Positions 1 through 62,927 of a stretch of 64,000 nucleotides of DNA are shown here, one piece after another. How positions within the stretch are numbered: the first letter of the stretch is position 1; each line of letters opens with the position of its first letter. The notes under the pieces are model-generated. The model did no database searches, was not told where the DNA came from, and saw only the letters and a program-made list of their open reading frames with translations. A program made the position numbers and the translations under genes. The DNA is from Apostichopus japonicus (taxonomy: Eukaryota > Echinodermata > Holothuroidea > Aspidochirotida > Stichopodidae), in contig NC_092574.1 of assembly GCF_037975245.1 (NCBI RefSeq), positions 14,281,213 through 14,345,212 on the forward strand, read 5' to 3'.

Positions 1-1468
1 TTTTTCGACATATGCTTGTGCTGATGATACACGCCTGATACTCTTATTCTGTATGAGTTTTACTATTTTAGAAATATTTAAATGCAATACCGTTGAAAAA
101 AATAAGTAAAATAAAATACCGGTACTCGATCGTTAAGGTGAATCATTTGAAACATTAAAAGAATAGTCCAGGTCAAGATTTCTATTTGATATGTTAAAGA
201 GGAACATAATCTAATCATTCTGGTGAAATTGCATTCAGTTCCTATGTACCGTTTTTGAGATAATGATAGTTGAAGTTGCCTTCTTTCGTACCAAAAGTGA
301 ACTTGGAGCAAACAGGTGTGACATCACTCTTGCACACTGATACATAATGTTTCGTTTTCCTTTCAAATTAACGTCTAATTTTATACTCCACAACATTGGA
401 AGCATCCACAATGTGAATGTACCATAGGTATTGGTATTTTATGAACTTCACACATCCCCTATAGACAAACTACAACTCTCGTCGGGCCTTAATACACCCA
501 CCAGGAGAAGTTATCAGATTTTGTATTTTATTTCGCTAGGAAATGTTAAAGGGTTTGTCAACATCATCTTCCCGGTGCTGTTATGGTAAATTGATCTAAT
601 AAAGTTTGTTTCAGGGACATTACCTCTCTCATAGAGACTGATTGTGGTATAACACCAGATTCTGACCGATTCAACATAAGTTGCAGTTTATTCGAGCAAA
701 TTGAAACGTATAACTGGTTAAGCCTTAAATCTATAAATACACAAGTTAACTGCTTTGTTACACAATTAACATTATAATGACTAGTCTTACTGCAGGAGGC
801 CAATTAAGACATAAAACTTTCTCTGAGAGTTCTAAACTACTTACGGTGAACATTTCATGTCGTACACGTCTGCATGATAGAGCGGGCATTTCTTGGTATC
901 AACAATACGTCTAAGCAACAAAATATGCATGAAGATACGGCTCTGAGACAACTGCCCCCAGTTTTGTGGAAAAACCACAAAATTTCTCCTTTTTTTGGTG
1001 AGTAAAACCTGACCATTTGTTACATTAAAGGAGCCATTTGATGAGAAATTAAGCATAATGTTATTACAACTGCTCTTTTGCTGAGAAATTATTAAAATAT
1101 GTTATTAAAGAGAGCCGTCTTCTTTTTAAAAGAACAAAAAACAATCAAGTAATTGAAACTGTAGTACAGAATGCAATGCACAAAAAGATAGGCCTACATT
1201 TCGTCGAAAAGTTTTCGGGCTGATTTTGTGATTTGCCTCCTCAATTCAATCGAAGTTATATGTCCCACTGTCCCTCGACGTTTATGAACGCCTCCCGTCC
1301 CTGCCCTCCGAGTAAATTGTGTTGATGCTCTTTGAGATACGACAACATGGGCATGAAAACTAAACAACTTGATCCACCTTTGAACCTCAGTTTACATCAA
1401 GACTAGTACTGTAACCATGTTATCATTACCGTGTACGTCAATTGACGTATCATGAGTCCTTTCGACAG

Positions 1469-1471
<3 letters not shown>
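1..1471. other. Non-coding stretch, left edge
   Basis: I see no convincing coding exon here. Short open frames on both strands have no recognisable domain and no splice-consistent continuation. The segment around 235-400 is a diverged copy of a repeat that recurs at 50391-50970 (see that entry). The rest is unassigned AT-rich DNA upstream of the scavenger-receptor gene. Confidence 0.6.
235..400. repeat. Diverged dispersed repeat (family A)
   Basis: The order of short matches (CCTATGTAC, then TACCAAAAGTGAACTT, then a GTGACATCA/GTGATGTCA stretch, then TTTC-rich and TCTAATTTT/CCAATTTT) parallels the segment at about 50343-50500 in an ATRX intron. This suggests an interspersed repeat of unknown type. 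The similarity was judged by eye only. Confidence 0.45.

Positions 1472-1549
<78 letters not shown>
1472..1549. repeat. (TA)n microsatellite
   Basis: An uninterrupted AT dinucleotide tract of about 77 bp. Open frames across it encode only alternating Ile-Tyr and are not genes. Confidence 0.98.
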
Positions 1550-1551
<2 letters not shown>

Positions 1552-2012
1552 CCTGCTACCTAATATCCATAGGAAATGTTCTTGTTTATATGCGCAGGAC
1601 ATGCCTTGTTTTGTTCATGAAAATTTTGTTGTCGGGATATACCATTATAATTAAGGCAAACTGTTACAAGAATGTGTTTCAGCAAGGGTGGTACGGTGAA
1701 TGAATAAATCATACCATCCCAAATAAATAACTTGTTTCGTCAAAGAGCGTAAAGCCCATTGCGTTACGTGTTGGATTTACCGGGTGCTATAGACTATAGG
1801 CATTCTTGAAATAGAAGAAGCTCTTCTTTTATTCGTCAGAATTTAAGCCCATTAACTTGCATTGAACTAATAGAATGAACAATCAGAAGTCGGTGAGAGC
1901 CTATCGTATTATCAGATGCCAGATATCCAGTCGTTAGAACAGTCAAGGGAATTTCGCTGTACGTTATCACCCTGCTGAATTAGAGATCATTTCTCAGCCT
2001 TTCTGTCTAAGA

Positions 2013-2386
2013 CTGGGGTGGGCAACCTACGGCCCGCGGGCCATATGTAGCCCGCCAGTGATTTTTTGCGGCCCGTGAGATGTCTCAAGAAAAAGAAGAA
2101 AAAAAATCAATCTATTTTACATCATCACAAAAAACGAGCTAGCTGCTTAGAAGTTATCGGCACTAATGATGCCGTCAGGTAGGCCTATATTATCCCTATT
2201 AATTACCAACTGTACTGTATTGACATTATGTTTTTGTGTATACAGATTAAGTACACACACCTATTGCTTGAAAGTCCTCAGAATCAAAGGTTTGAAATCA
2301 ACAGCAGGTCGTTGGTTAAGTGCAGCCCAGTCAAATTTTCACTCCTTATATCTGGCCCATTGATTCAAAAAGGTTGCCCACTTCTG
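2013..2386. mobile_element. hAT-type non-autonomous DNA transposon (374 bp)
   Basis: The ends form a 16-bp terminal inverted repeat with 13 matches (left CTGGGGTGGGCAACCT; right, reverse complemented, CAGAAGTGGGCAACCT). They are flanked by a near-perfect 8-bp target-site duplication (GTCTAAGA at 2005-2012, GTTTAAGA at 2387-2394). The GGCAACCTACGGCCCGCGGGCC-like subterminal sequence is characteristic of hAT elements. No transposase frame is present, so it is a non-autonomous copy. Confidence 0.85.
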
Positions 2387-2394
2387 GTTTAAGA

Positions 2395-3212
2395 TCACGT
2401 GCAGTTTCAGTTCTTTCCAAGGGACGCGTGATGCTTAGTTGACATATATAATCGTCTTGATCATACGGCTATAGTATAGTCTAGATGTATTGGGGCCTGA
2501 GAGTGGATCAGTTAGTTTGGTTGCTGTATCCAGGCTGTAATTGGATGTCTTTCTTAAACAATATTGTTAAACAATATATGGAGAGTTATTAATATCAAAT
2601 GACGTTCTTTGAGAGCATATGAGCCATCTGGCATAATAAATCGCAGCATTTCGTCTTTAACTTAGATGGGTGCGGTTTGGCGCTAGTTGAACCGAAGTGC
2701 CAGTATATGCTTTACATGCTGAATTATATTTAAGAGTAAATTTCATGGTGTATGGAAGTTAGAAGATCACACAGATCAAATGATCTAAATATCAGATAAA
2801 GACCAAACTTAATTATGTTACCATATTATAACGCACAGATATATTTCTTAAAAGAAGAACACCAAACGCAAAATAATATTCAAATAATCCTCCCTAATTC
2901 TTAAAACACATTCAAACTACATTATACCGAACACCGCTAATGTTTACTTGTTATTAATGGGCGGGGTGGGGTGGGGTGGGGTATAGGAGTTGCTTGTTTC
3001 CTTGCGTATTATATAATTCCACTAATATATCTATATCTCTGCTGTTATGATGAATGACGGCGCTAGTTTGAAACGATTTGCTATTTTATAGGAAATGCTG
3101 CAATAGCTTTTAAAAGCATCCGTATATTAGAAAAAAAGGTATAAAAACATGTTGGACGGTATAACACCTCTCCAAATGTCAAAGGTAGTTTGCCGGTTTG
3201 GTCTTACCCAGC
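2395..3212. other. Non-coding stretch with G-rich tract
   Basis: No gene seen. Positions 2959-2983 hold four or more G-runs (GGGCGGGGTGGGGTGGGG), a potential G-quadruplex on the + strand. Confidence 0.5.
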
Positions 3213-3740
3213 CATATATAGGCTCTACCCTCTGTTGCAAATTCGAATTTGAGGAGTTGGAGGGGCGGTTTATTAAGGTTTAGGGAATTTAACTTTAATT
3301 AACGCTTGTATTGTTATGACTTTTCATGACACCATATAGGCTCTACCCTCTGTTACAAATTCGAATTTCAGGAGTTGGAGGAGGGGCGGTTTTTTAAGGT
3401 TTAGGGAATTTAACTTTAATTAACGTTTGTATTGTTATGACTTTTCATGACACCATATAGGCTCTACCCTCTGTTACAAATTCGAATTTCAGGAGTTGGA
3501 GGAGGGGCGGTTTTTTAAGGTTTAGGGAATTTAACTTTAATTAACGCTTATATTGTTATGATTTTCATTACACCATATAGGCTCTACCCTCTGTTGCAAA
3601 TTCGAATTTCAGGAGTGGGGGAGGGGGCGGTATTTTCAGGGTCAGGGAATTTAAGTTTAATTAACGCTTGTATTGATATGACTTTTCATTACACCATATA
3701 GGTTCTACCCTCTGTTGCAAATTCGAATTTCAGGGAGGTG
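3213..3740. repeat. ~119-bp tandem repeat array, 4-5 copies
   Basis: The phrase GGCTCTACCCTCTGTT recurs at about 3221, 3339, 3460, 3580 and (with GGTTCTACC) 3701, a period of 118-121 bp. Each unit runs through AATTCGAATTTCAGGAG, a G-rich GGAGGGGCGG block, and TTTAACTTTAATTAACG. The last unit is truncated and ends in a poly-G run near 3740-3759. Confidence 0.93.
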
Positions 3741-3759
3741 GTGGTGGTGGGGGGGGGGT

Positions 3760-5245
3760 GACAAAACGTCCGCTCTCGTGAGGGGTCTAATGGGAAGGGT
3801 GTCCCTCAAAATGATTTTTTGTTGTCTCGGTATAAGGGAGCTTAGATGCAAAATGCTGCTATCATTTCCATCATCGTAAATGCATTTGTGTATTAATTTG
3901 TTGTTAAAAAACGTATGTAAGCCATTTGGAAGAATATTTCGTGGTGAAGTGAAGAGATGAGTCACGTGTCCCACATGATCTCAGTGTCTGCAACCCTGTG
4001 TATATTACGATATCAAACATTAACAAATACATAAAACTACGCGTGGGTATAGGTATCCCATATCTCTATCTTTATTGATCCAAAGCACGACTATCAAGTA
4101 CCGTACAACGTACGGAAATTTGACTAAAGGTTATAATCACTGTATTAAAGTTAATTTGTTCAGAGAAATGTCGTTCTGTGCTTAGTATATCTAATGAGGA
4201 AAAAATGCTTCCGAGAAGCACATCACAAAGTGCTTTAAAAACAAGTAGTCTGTCCAGTATCATATATATCTTAGGTATTGATTTTCTTTTGTTATTGAAA
4301 GTTTCTGCGAGGAGCACTTGGCTCGCTGCGACCCTCTGGCTACGCCAATATCGGCCCCCCCCCCGACCCCTCGCATCCTTCCATATCTTTAGTAATACAT
4401 TACTACCGAACTATTGGTTACAACATATCCCTATCTTATTGTTTTGATATGTTTAATGTTTACCCGTATAGAAGCAAGGTCCATCTTATTTGAAGATCGT
4501 CTCATAGATGGTGATACACTCGTTAAACCTTTTCGTAAATAAAAGAAACCCCAAAAGAACCAAGTCATCCAGGTTCGGTAATCAATGTTACCTTGTATAT
4601 AATGTCATGATATGTTGGTTGCATAAAATGAATCGGCCGAAAGGTTACTTACTACCTTGCTGTTCCGTTTGGACTTGGATATAGGTGTTACCATCATGTG
4701 ATAATCAAACTTAAAAGAGTAGGTTAAGTTTTAGGTAATGTGTTGATTCTGGTTGGTATTTTGCCTGTACCGACTTAACAAGATTTCATTAATCTCAAGT
4801 AACTATATGAGAGGTTCGGTGATCGGATGTTTCTCATCTATATAGCAAACAAATAACACAGAAGAAATAATGTCTCTTTTGAAAAGGTCCGCCAAGATCG
4901 GCTAGTTTCATACATCATTATTGTTCACAGGACTATAAACCGGAACGCTGTTACGACTTATTTAAACTTTTCTGGTTTATTTAAATAGAATAGTTAAGGT
5001 GAGTTTAATTTGTTTATATTTGTAAAAGGTATGAAAATCACACTGATCATAGTCACTGAAAAAGCCTACTGTGCCACTTGTGCAAAATGTTATTGACATG
5101 CTTTCAAAGTTGCAATGCTACGTAGCCTAACTTATTACAACATGGAAGGAAGCCTATCCAGTATTTCTTGTTAGTGTTTATATCATCGGTGTGTGTTCTT
5201 AAACAACGCTAGTGATCATGGGCGTCCGCAAGGTTGAGCATCGAG
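3760..5245. other. Non-coding stretch
   Basis: No supported gene. The overlapping short open frames on both strands (3705-4447) have no domain and no splice context. Confidence 0.5.
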
Positions 5246-5600
5246 GGGGGTGGGGTGGGGGTGGGTGGGGGTGGGTGGGGTCAAAATTTAAAAATGCTAT
5301 AGCTCCCGGGGGCTTCGCCCTCTAGACCCCACTAGGGCTTTCAAATACATTCCAATGAAACTGAATTCTTCTCTCAAATGTATTTTTGTGCTTAATTTAA
5401 ACATCTGAAAAGGGGAAATTTCACAGCTGAAGTCCCCAGGACCCCAAAAAGGCTTACAAATTGTACATTCCGGAGAAAACGGAGGTGACAAATATATAAA
5501 AAGCCATGTTTGAGCTTGAGAGAATATGTACTTTTCTTTTCATAGCTGCACCACTTGTTGCTAAAAGCCACCTCCCGAGCTCTATACACCCGACAAAACC
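5221..5600. mobile_element. Probable DNA-transposon-derived fragment with G-rich end
   Basis: It begins near GGGCGTCCGCAAGG, followed by a long GGGGTGGG-type tract (5246-5281) and then CCCGGGGGCTTCGCCCTCTAGACCCC. This layout resembles the termini of other elements in this window. I could not find a matching second end or a target-site duplication, so the boundaries and class are uncertain. Confidence 0.3.
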
Positions 5601-5997
5601 GATTCAGTTTTTACGGTTAACCGAATAATTCTTTCTGAACGATCCCCACTAATTAATGGTGATAACTCGATGATCTATATAATATGACTTATATAGCAGC
5701 ATTTTGAGTTTTGGTTGGAATTTTCCAAACCTAATGAGTATAACTCAAAATAAGTTTGCAATTGATCAAACTATATAAGACACTCTCCAACACAGTATAC
5801 ATGTAAAAGTACATTTTCGTCACTACTTGGATATGAAACTTTGATAGAGAAACTAATGAGTTACATATGGGATTTTACTTTGAACTAGTATTGAACATTA
5901 GAAATATTATCGATTTCAACTCATAAAGCTGTTTTAAGTGCATGCAAGTATATATCTTATGCAGTTCAGTGGCTTTGATACATTGAATTTATATAGT

Positions 5998-6332
5998 GAA
6001 AACAGTTTAGTGTTTGATGTTGTTTGATGGTGTTTGATGGTGTTAATGATGTTTGATGGTGTTTAATGGTGTTTGATGGCGTTTAATGGTGCTTGATGGC
6101 GTTTGAAGGCGTTTGAAGACGTTTGATGGTGTTTGATGGTGTTTCGTGGTGATTCATGGTGTTTCATGGTGTTTGGTGGTGTTTGATGGAGTTAATGGTG
6201 TTAATGGTGTTTGATGGCGTTTAATGGTGTTTGATGGCGTTTGGAGGTGTTTGAAGGTGTTTGGTGGTGTTTGATGGTGTTCGATAGTGTTCGATAGTGT
6301 CCGATAGTGTTTGAAAGTGTTTGATAGTGCAG
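5998..6332. repeat. GTTTGATGGT minisatellite
   Basis: About 30 imperfect copies of a 9-12 bp unit (GTGTTTGATG, GCGTTTAATG, GTGTTTCATG). The minus-strand frame over it encodes only a repetitive Thr/Pro/Asn/His string and is not considered a gene. Confidence 0.92.
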
Positions 6333-8499
6333 TTACATGTATGATGTAAGGCTTTTTTATGCAAACAGTTTCGTAAGAAATTTTACCAATCCTATATTGA
6401 GTAATAATAAAAATAAGATTGTAATTGACCAAACTAAATGACACTCTCCGAGAGATTTTAACCAAATGAAGGTTTAAGAATAAGTATAGTTAAAGAACTT
6501 AGTTCAATCCTGAACATGTTTGTCATCCGGACAATATTTTCATAGTAACATAAACACACTCAGATCAAAGTAAACATGGGAATTTCAAAATATTTAACTT
6601 TTAATCCACTTCTTGAAATGAAATTTTGCTAGTCAAACCAATAAAACTAACAAACTCCATTGATATGAGGTTTTAGTATAAAACAGGCTGGATACTTTTT
6701 CTTAAATCAAAACCAAACTCAAACAGCTGCTTTAAAGCAAAGATCTGGCACCTTTTTGCTACTTCAGTGTCTTTTCACACGCCATCGTTGCTATAGACCA
6801 CCTGATAAATACACCTTTCGCATATTTTGAGATTATGTATATACTTACTTCTAAAGTATTGAATTACGTACAGTTTGTTACCGATAGGCCACTTAACGGT
6901 TATGAACAGGATGAAAAACATGACGTCATTTCCTTCCTACTTTGACAAACACCGCTGTCGTCAAGTCAAGGAAATCTTGGTATTTAAAAAAAAATCTACA
7001 CTGTTCTTATTTTTTTCTTAGTTGATTAATTAGCCTAAAGTATAGCTCTATGATGGCATCGAAATCGTTCTTTACCTTCTATAATAAGCAAACACCCGAC
7101 ATTCTTGTTAACAGTTGCATGTATATGGTGTAACTTGATTTGTGACTAGAAAGACTGATTGAAAGTCAATGCAACCCTAAAGTCGAGAAATTTGTATGTT
7201 GAAGGAAGAATTAAGTGAACTATATAAACATAGTACATACGAGTAAGAGAGCATAGCAATGTGCTGGTTGCAACAATTTGGGACGTGAATTAAAAAAGTA
7301 GGGCAATGCACTAGTGACTTATTTACAGCATTAACTCCAACGTACCCCCACCCTATCTCACCCACGCCAACCTCACCTTCCCGTCTCCCCCACCCCATCC
7401 CACCTACTCAACCCCACCCCACCCCACACATGAATACATCTTCATCGTACCCCGTGACCAACTCATTCATTCATTATCATTCCAGACATCCACGAGCACA
7501 GTCTTGCAGTGACGAATCCAGACTTTCTCGAAGGGAGGGAGCTTGGGGGAGGTGTGGGAGGGAGGGGGAGTCGAGTATCGGTAGAATACAAGAAAGCATC
7601 AAAGGAAAACACGGGGTGAAGAGGTTTGTTCACAATTTACCTTGTCTTAATTTCAATATTGATGTTTGCAGCTAATTTTCATGGGGAAGGGGGGACATAG
7701 GAATAAGGGAGGAAGTATCGAGCCCCGTGACTCCTCCCTGCACCGGTCCCTGTGTTGTGCCTTTCTAACATGTCCTGAATCCCTCAGTTCCTATTCAAAC
7801 TTACAAATGTTTATGACTGCCCTGGAGTTATATAGATATTACTTGTGAGAGTGTTCAAAAGGGGGTGTGTGCGTGTGCGTGCTTGTATGTGTGTGCCTAT
7901 TTAAGGTGACTGTAAATGTGGGGTGACTAAACAGTGCTTGTGAACTCATTTATCGTCACACTTAGATGATTTATCTTATCATAACAACAAATACCAAATT
8001 AGATAATATGTGATATGTATCACTTTTATCACCTTCCGTGTGTTGACAATATTCCCTAAGCTTTGGTTAAATTAAACGGTTTTAACACACTCTTGACACA
8101 ATCTTTGACAGACCTTTAATCACTACTGTTTGGACTTTGATCCACTTAACCGGAGTAAAAATAATTAATAGTTTACAAGATAAATTATCTCTTTCTCGAC
8201 GTCGTTAACAAAAATTAGAGATAGTTGATCTCCAGGCTTGCTTTTGGAGAGTTTGCAAACTTTAAAAATAATAACAATAATAATAATATAAACAAAAGGA
8301 AGTCGGGTTCAATTTATTGCCTTGCTCTTCTTCTATACTATTAAACGGGGAGTAACTTAGGTTTAAAAATCAGTCAAGCTGTGACATTCCTATAGCTCCT
8401 AGGTCGCGTCAAATTGTCTATGTTACCTATAGATTAAACTCTAACAATTTTGCATTTTCTTTCAGTAGCTATTGTTGGATTTTTTCTTTTCACTTTCAG
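6333..8499. other. Non-coding stretch upstream of the scavenger-receptor gene
   Basis: No supported exon was found. 7330-7430 is C-rich, with repeated CCACCCC runs, and 7862-7900 is a short GT-rich stretch. The promoter and any upstream non-coding exon of the downstream CD36-family gene may lie here, because a splice acceptor sits at 8491-8499, but I cannot place them. Confidence 0.4.
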
Positions 8500-8602
8500 A
8501 CCGCACAGCTCCAGACAGGACAAACAAAGTACTATCTTTTGCAGAGGGATTTATCCTGAAGGAATGTTTATCTAACTTGGATTTAAAGGACTTTTTAGCA
8601 AG

Positions 8603-19235
<10,633 letters not shown>

Positions 19236-19915
19236 ACGGATATGACGTCAGTGTTATACCGGAAGTAGCTGAAATAGTACTGAAGTTACCAACAGTTATG
19301 TAAAATATAACATGTTATTAAGTTCATTTTAATGACAACCTATATATGTATATAGAAATTAATGTATTGAAAGAATTCATGGATAAAATGAGCATTCCCA
19401 TCGTTTTGGCATGTCTATTTGAAAAGATCAAGGCAGCAGTGAAGGTCTAAGCTTATCATAGTGAACCTCCAACAGGGTTCATCAGCGGTTCAACAGCGGT
19501 CCTAGTATCGCGGAACTAGGTAGGACAGAAATGACACTGACATCTCAGTGTTGATTTAGGGCGATGCTGCTTTAGTAGACTGGTATAAGCCTATATGGAT
19601 TGGGCCGAAAGAGACAGGATTAAACTGACTTTGGTGAGGAGTGAGTTTTGCGAAAAATGTATATATTCAAATTTGTATCTATCTATATATCGGTCCATAT
19701 GTTGACGAAGTCGTTATTGAAGTTACTGACAACCATACATGAGGGGGTGGGTGGGCGGGGGGGGGGTGGGTGGGTAGGGAGGAGATTACGTCCATCTGTA
19801 TGGGAATGTCTAAAGTAAAATGCACGCCGCTCCAACAAACGAACGAACGAACAAAGATTGTATCCTGCAATGTTGATGACGTAAGCAGCACTTCGGAAAT
19901 AAACTAATGACACGG
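19236..19915 (+). other. SCARB-like: Probable 3' UTR of the CD36-family gene
   Basis: Non-coding sequence follows the stop. The first canonical AATAAA I see after the stop on this strand is at 19898-19903, which makes a ~680-nt 3' UTR plausible. A G-rich stretch (19741-19775) lies inside. Confidence 0.4.
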
Positions 19916-21168
<1,253 letters not shown>

Positions 21169-21689
21169 AAACCATAGGCTATATATGCTTTTGGCTAATA
21201 ATCTATTATTTTAGAGTTCACGCCTGTGCGTTTGAGTGTGTGGCGTAGAAGCACATCCTTGCCCCGATAACAGTGTTGACTATCTACCAGTAAATTTGTT
21301 CGTTGACAGTTAAAAATATACGATTATTTATTTAGGCTATAGTATTATGAATTCTTGATATCCAAGTCGATATACACGACACGATGTTATTAATTTGGGA
21401 AAGACAAGTTCACAGGGAGCATGCATCTAGTTTGAAAGGATAAATAACCCCTCACCTTCTGTCCACTGGATTCCCTTCAACCCATGAAAATGTGCATACG
21501 TATAATTCACTCATTATCATCCTGCCATTTTTTGCGACCTGCCTCCCACGTTACTACGTGACACTACTATGCAAACGTAAAGAGAGAATATTAAATTTTA
21601 CACCAATCAAATTATACGGCTGACACAAGCGATATTAGCGGTATGCTAGTTGAAGACTCTTTGTTAAACAGAGTGTTATGTATAGGGAG

Positions 21690-22143
21690 CCGTAACCAAC
21701 GTTCTTTTAACAGCCCGTAAACTTCCGTTTGCAAAGAAAGAAGGACATCGAATTGAATATGAACTGGAACTCTCAATCTACAATGGGAAACCGTATCAAC
21801 CATGAAGGGTCAATGTGACGTGCTTCCAGGTGCTACTAACATATTATTTAACCCTTTGTCAATTCGAAGAGATAAGCGTTCCGCTGGCAACAGAACGCCA
21901 CTATAACCGGGGCATTTACGGTAAATTTGAGAATAATTGCTTAGGTTTGGATGATAACGTCGTGGAGGTTTACTTTCCGTCTCTAAAAACTTGTGATCTG
22001 CATGGGTCCTGGATACTATTCGAACATCTACTGGCAGTCTTAGAGATTGCTTACGGCGTTCACTCCTGTCATATCATATGCGATTGTAGTACGTGCAAAA
22101 ACGGCATGGAGACTTGTGCAGGTATCCCACCACAATTACAGTA
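21690..22143 (+). pseudogene. Unrecognised ORF interrupted by one in-frame stop
   Basis: One frame reads KLPFAKKEGHRIEYELELS up to a TGA at 21803-21805, then stays open in the same frame for ~110 codons to TAG at 22142. The second part is Cys-rich near its end (CHIICDCSTCKNGMETC). The composition looks protein-like, but I do not recognise a family and see no clear splice sites or start. It could be a decayed gene or transposon fragment, an unrecognised exon, or chance. Confidence 0.25.
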
Positions 22144-23572
22144 GTGTTCGTCCGCTCAAAAAGTTAACCATTGTCGGGGAAAAAAGCTGAAACGACCTAA
22201 TGTAATGCTTATTTAAGCATATTATCAGTTACTACCATTGTTTTTTTTCTGCCGTTATGTGAAATAGCATAATTTAAAGTACAGATGGTTTGAAAATATG
22301 TAGGATTGAATGTGATATAAACCATTTTAGAAAATCTTTGGTTAAATGTTGATATTACTCCGCGCGAGCAGATGGAAGGGTTTGGGTTCAGTATGCTAAA
22401 TTTGCTCCTCTTCTCTAAACGGTTATGATAAGGAAATTTGCAAGTGCCATGATAGGCCAAGATCTCAGCTATCATGTGGTGGGTAGGATATGAAAACATC
22501 TATTTTTGTTTGGCAAGTCTTGAAAGTGACGAGTTTAGTGTGTAACTCATTGGAACAATTAATTGTGCTGTGACACCTGAAAGGAACAACGAATCGTGTT
22601 GCCGCGACGCAGATCTGCTTATGGTGTCTAGGTACATTTGTGTACAGTCCTGATAAGCTGCGTTCGTTTCCGTTGCAGTTCGATTGTTTGAGAGAAAATA
22701 CTCAAAATTTTTGAATTAAAAATTGCACTATAAATGGGGAATATGTACAACTTAGCTGGATTCCATTGTACACGTAACTTCACAAATAATGTGGTAGCAA
22801 TGAAATCAGGACATTAGTTGTTGTAGAACACACATGCTAAGAGTACAAATAGGAGTTGAGTGCTACCAGCATGTCACATGACCCTCCATTGTTGGTACGT
22901 TTTTGCGCGTACTAATTAACATAGTCGGTCCAGACTTTTGCTTAAGCCGAATGAGAGTGCGCGGGACCGGGAGTACAGAATTCGCGCTGCAAATTCACTT
23001 CAGTTTCTTGCCGTGTTCACAGACTAAGTTGAAACATTGTCAACTGAACTCGCGATGTACTGTACGATAGTAATTTTTCACAAATAGGTTAGGCTGGTGC
23101 TGGCTTGTAGTCTGAAATGTGATTGAAGGTATTTCATTCGTGAAATAACGCTAGTTTTCCATCCTTGGTATGTATTTTGAGAAATTAATGAAATAGAATA
23201 CATAAACATTTCTTAGCCCTAATCATTTTTTTTTCTAAACTGAACTCTGTAACAACGGATATACGAAACAACACTGTACAAGGAAAATCCTAACATACAT
23301 TTATGCTATAGGAAAGGCCTAACACTGTTACTTAAGTTACCGTGCGTTGAAATTAACTTGACATTTTAATATTATACAGTAATAGGCCTATGGGGTTACG
23401 ATTTTTAATGGTACTTGTTATACGAGATCTCGATCAATATTAAAGAACAATTTCCAGCGAATCGAGAAGAAATGTACAAGTCTTGGAAGTGATTTTGACA
23501 TTGTGTAGACCCTGCTGTTTCGATGAACTAAGCCAGGCTAGGCTAGATAGGGGGCCATGTCATTCGACCATC
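22144..23572. other. Intergenic stretch, possible ATRX promoter region
   Basis: No coding exon is supported. 22890-23060 is richer in CpG (GCGCGTAC, GTGCGCGGGACCGGG, TTCGCGCTGC, CTCGCGATG) than the surroundings. It could be the ATRX promoter or a non-coding first exon, since the first coding exon I can place (24385) begins at a splice acceptor. No core-promoter motif was identified. Confidence 0.3.
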
Positions 23573-24140
23573 GGTACATTCCGCCATGGAAATGGTGCTC
23601 TTTCCGCCATTGAAAAAGTGGCATTCCGCTATATTACTCAGATGGCTGTAAAGCATTTTTATGGCGGAAAAAGCACATTATTGTGGGTGCACTGTACGCC
23701 TATATGCACTGTATATTGCTTCGCTACACACTACCTAGCCTAGGCCGCAAAATTGGCCATTTAAATCAACAATCAGGTTTGTTTAATAAGCAATCAACCT
23801 AAATTAATTTGATTTATTCAACCAACTATATTATATATTTGAAGACAGTGTATCTACTCTTACAAACTTACAATTAAAATTGTTCAATCAACATGTAGAT
23901 TCACATGAAAAACTGTGTATCAACTCCCCAATCTTGGCTTAACTACAATTCAGTCTTTCCAGTGAACAAGTCACATTTGAAGACGTACCTATCCTTTCAC
24001 CCCAATCAAAAAAGGTTTCACCTATACATTCCTGTGTTAAATCCATTCCTAAAATGTACCATTCCGCCATAGGTTTCGATCCTTTCCGCCATGACGGAAA
24101 GGATCGAAACCTATGGTGGAATGGTATGGCGGTATGTACC
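23573..24140. mobile_element. Possible MITE with TTCCGCCAT-rich ends
   Basis: GGTACATTCCGCCAT at 23573-23587 matches the reverse complement of ATGGCGGTATGTACC at 24126-24140 in 14 of 15 positions. The motif TTCCGCCAT or its complement ATGGCGGAA occurs repeatedly inside and just outside both ends. No target-site duplication is clear, so the limits and class are provisional. Confidence 0.5.
24058..24126. repeat. ~31-bp inverted repeat (hairpin)
   Basis: The arms at 24058-24088 and 24095-24126 are nearly perfect reverse complements around a CCATGA spacer; one base differs (CGCC versus GGTGG). It forms the right part of the TTCCGCCAT-rich element and lies ~260 bp upstream of the first ATRX coding exon. 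Confidence 0.9.
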
Positions 24141-24392
24141 TATGGCGGAATTGCACTGGAACCGGCTAGAAAGGCTGTATACGAATTATTAGTATAGATC
24201 TAGTCGGGTTTTAGGTTGCATGGGTAATGAACAAGCACCCGGGAGCAAAATTTGGACCGTTCACATCACAACAAAATGACGTAGGCTGCAGGAGGTTTAA
24301 ACAATTGAATTTCTCTGAAGTATAAGTATGTACTACAACTCCAAGATTTTAATTGCTTCGCTCGTTTATTTTATCTTTTTGCAGACCTTGAG

Positions 24393-62927
<38,535 letters not shown>

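Noticed and set aside
1442-1703. Open frames over the (TA)n tract (also at 20839-21175 and 59265-59623)
   Set aside because: They encode only Ile-Tyr or His-Ile alternation from dinucleotide repeats.
3705-4447. Overlapping short frames on both strands
   Set aside because: No domain, splice site or codon signal; they sit next to a poly-G run.
6154-6465. 103-residue minus-strand frame
   Set aside because: Its second half is the translated GTTTGATGG minisatellite.
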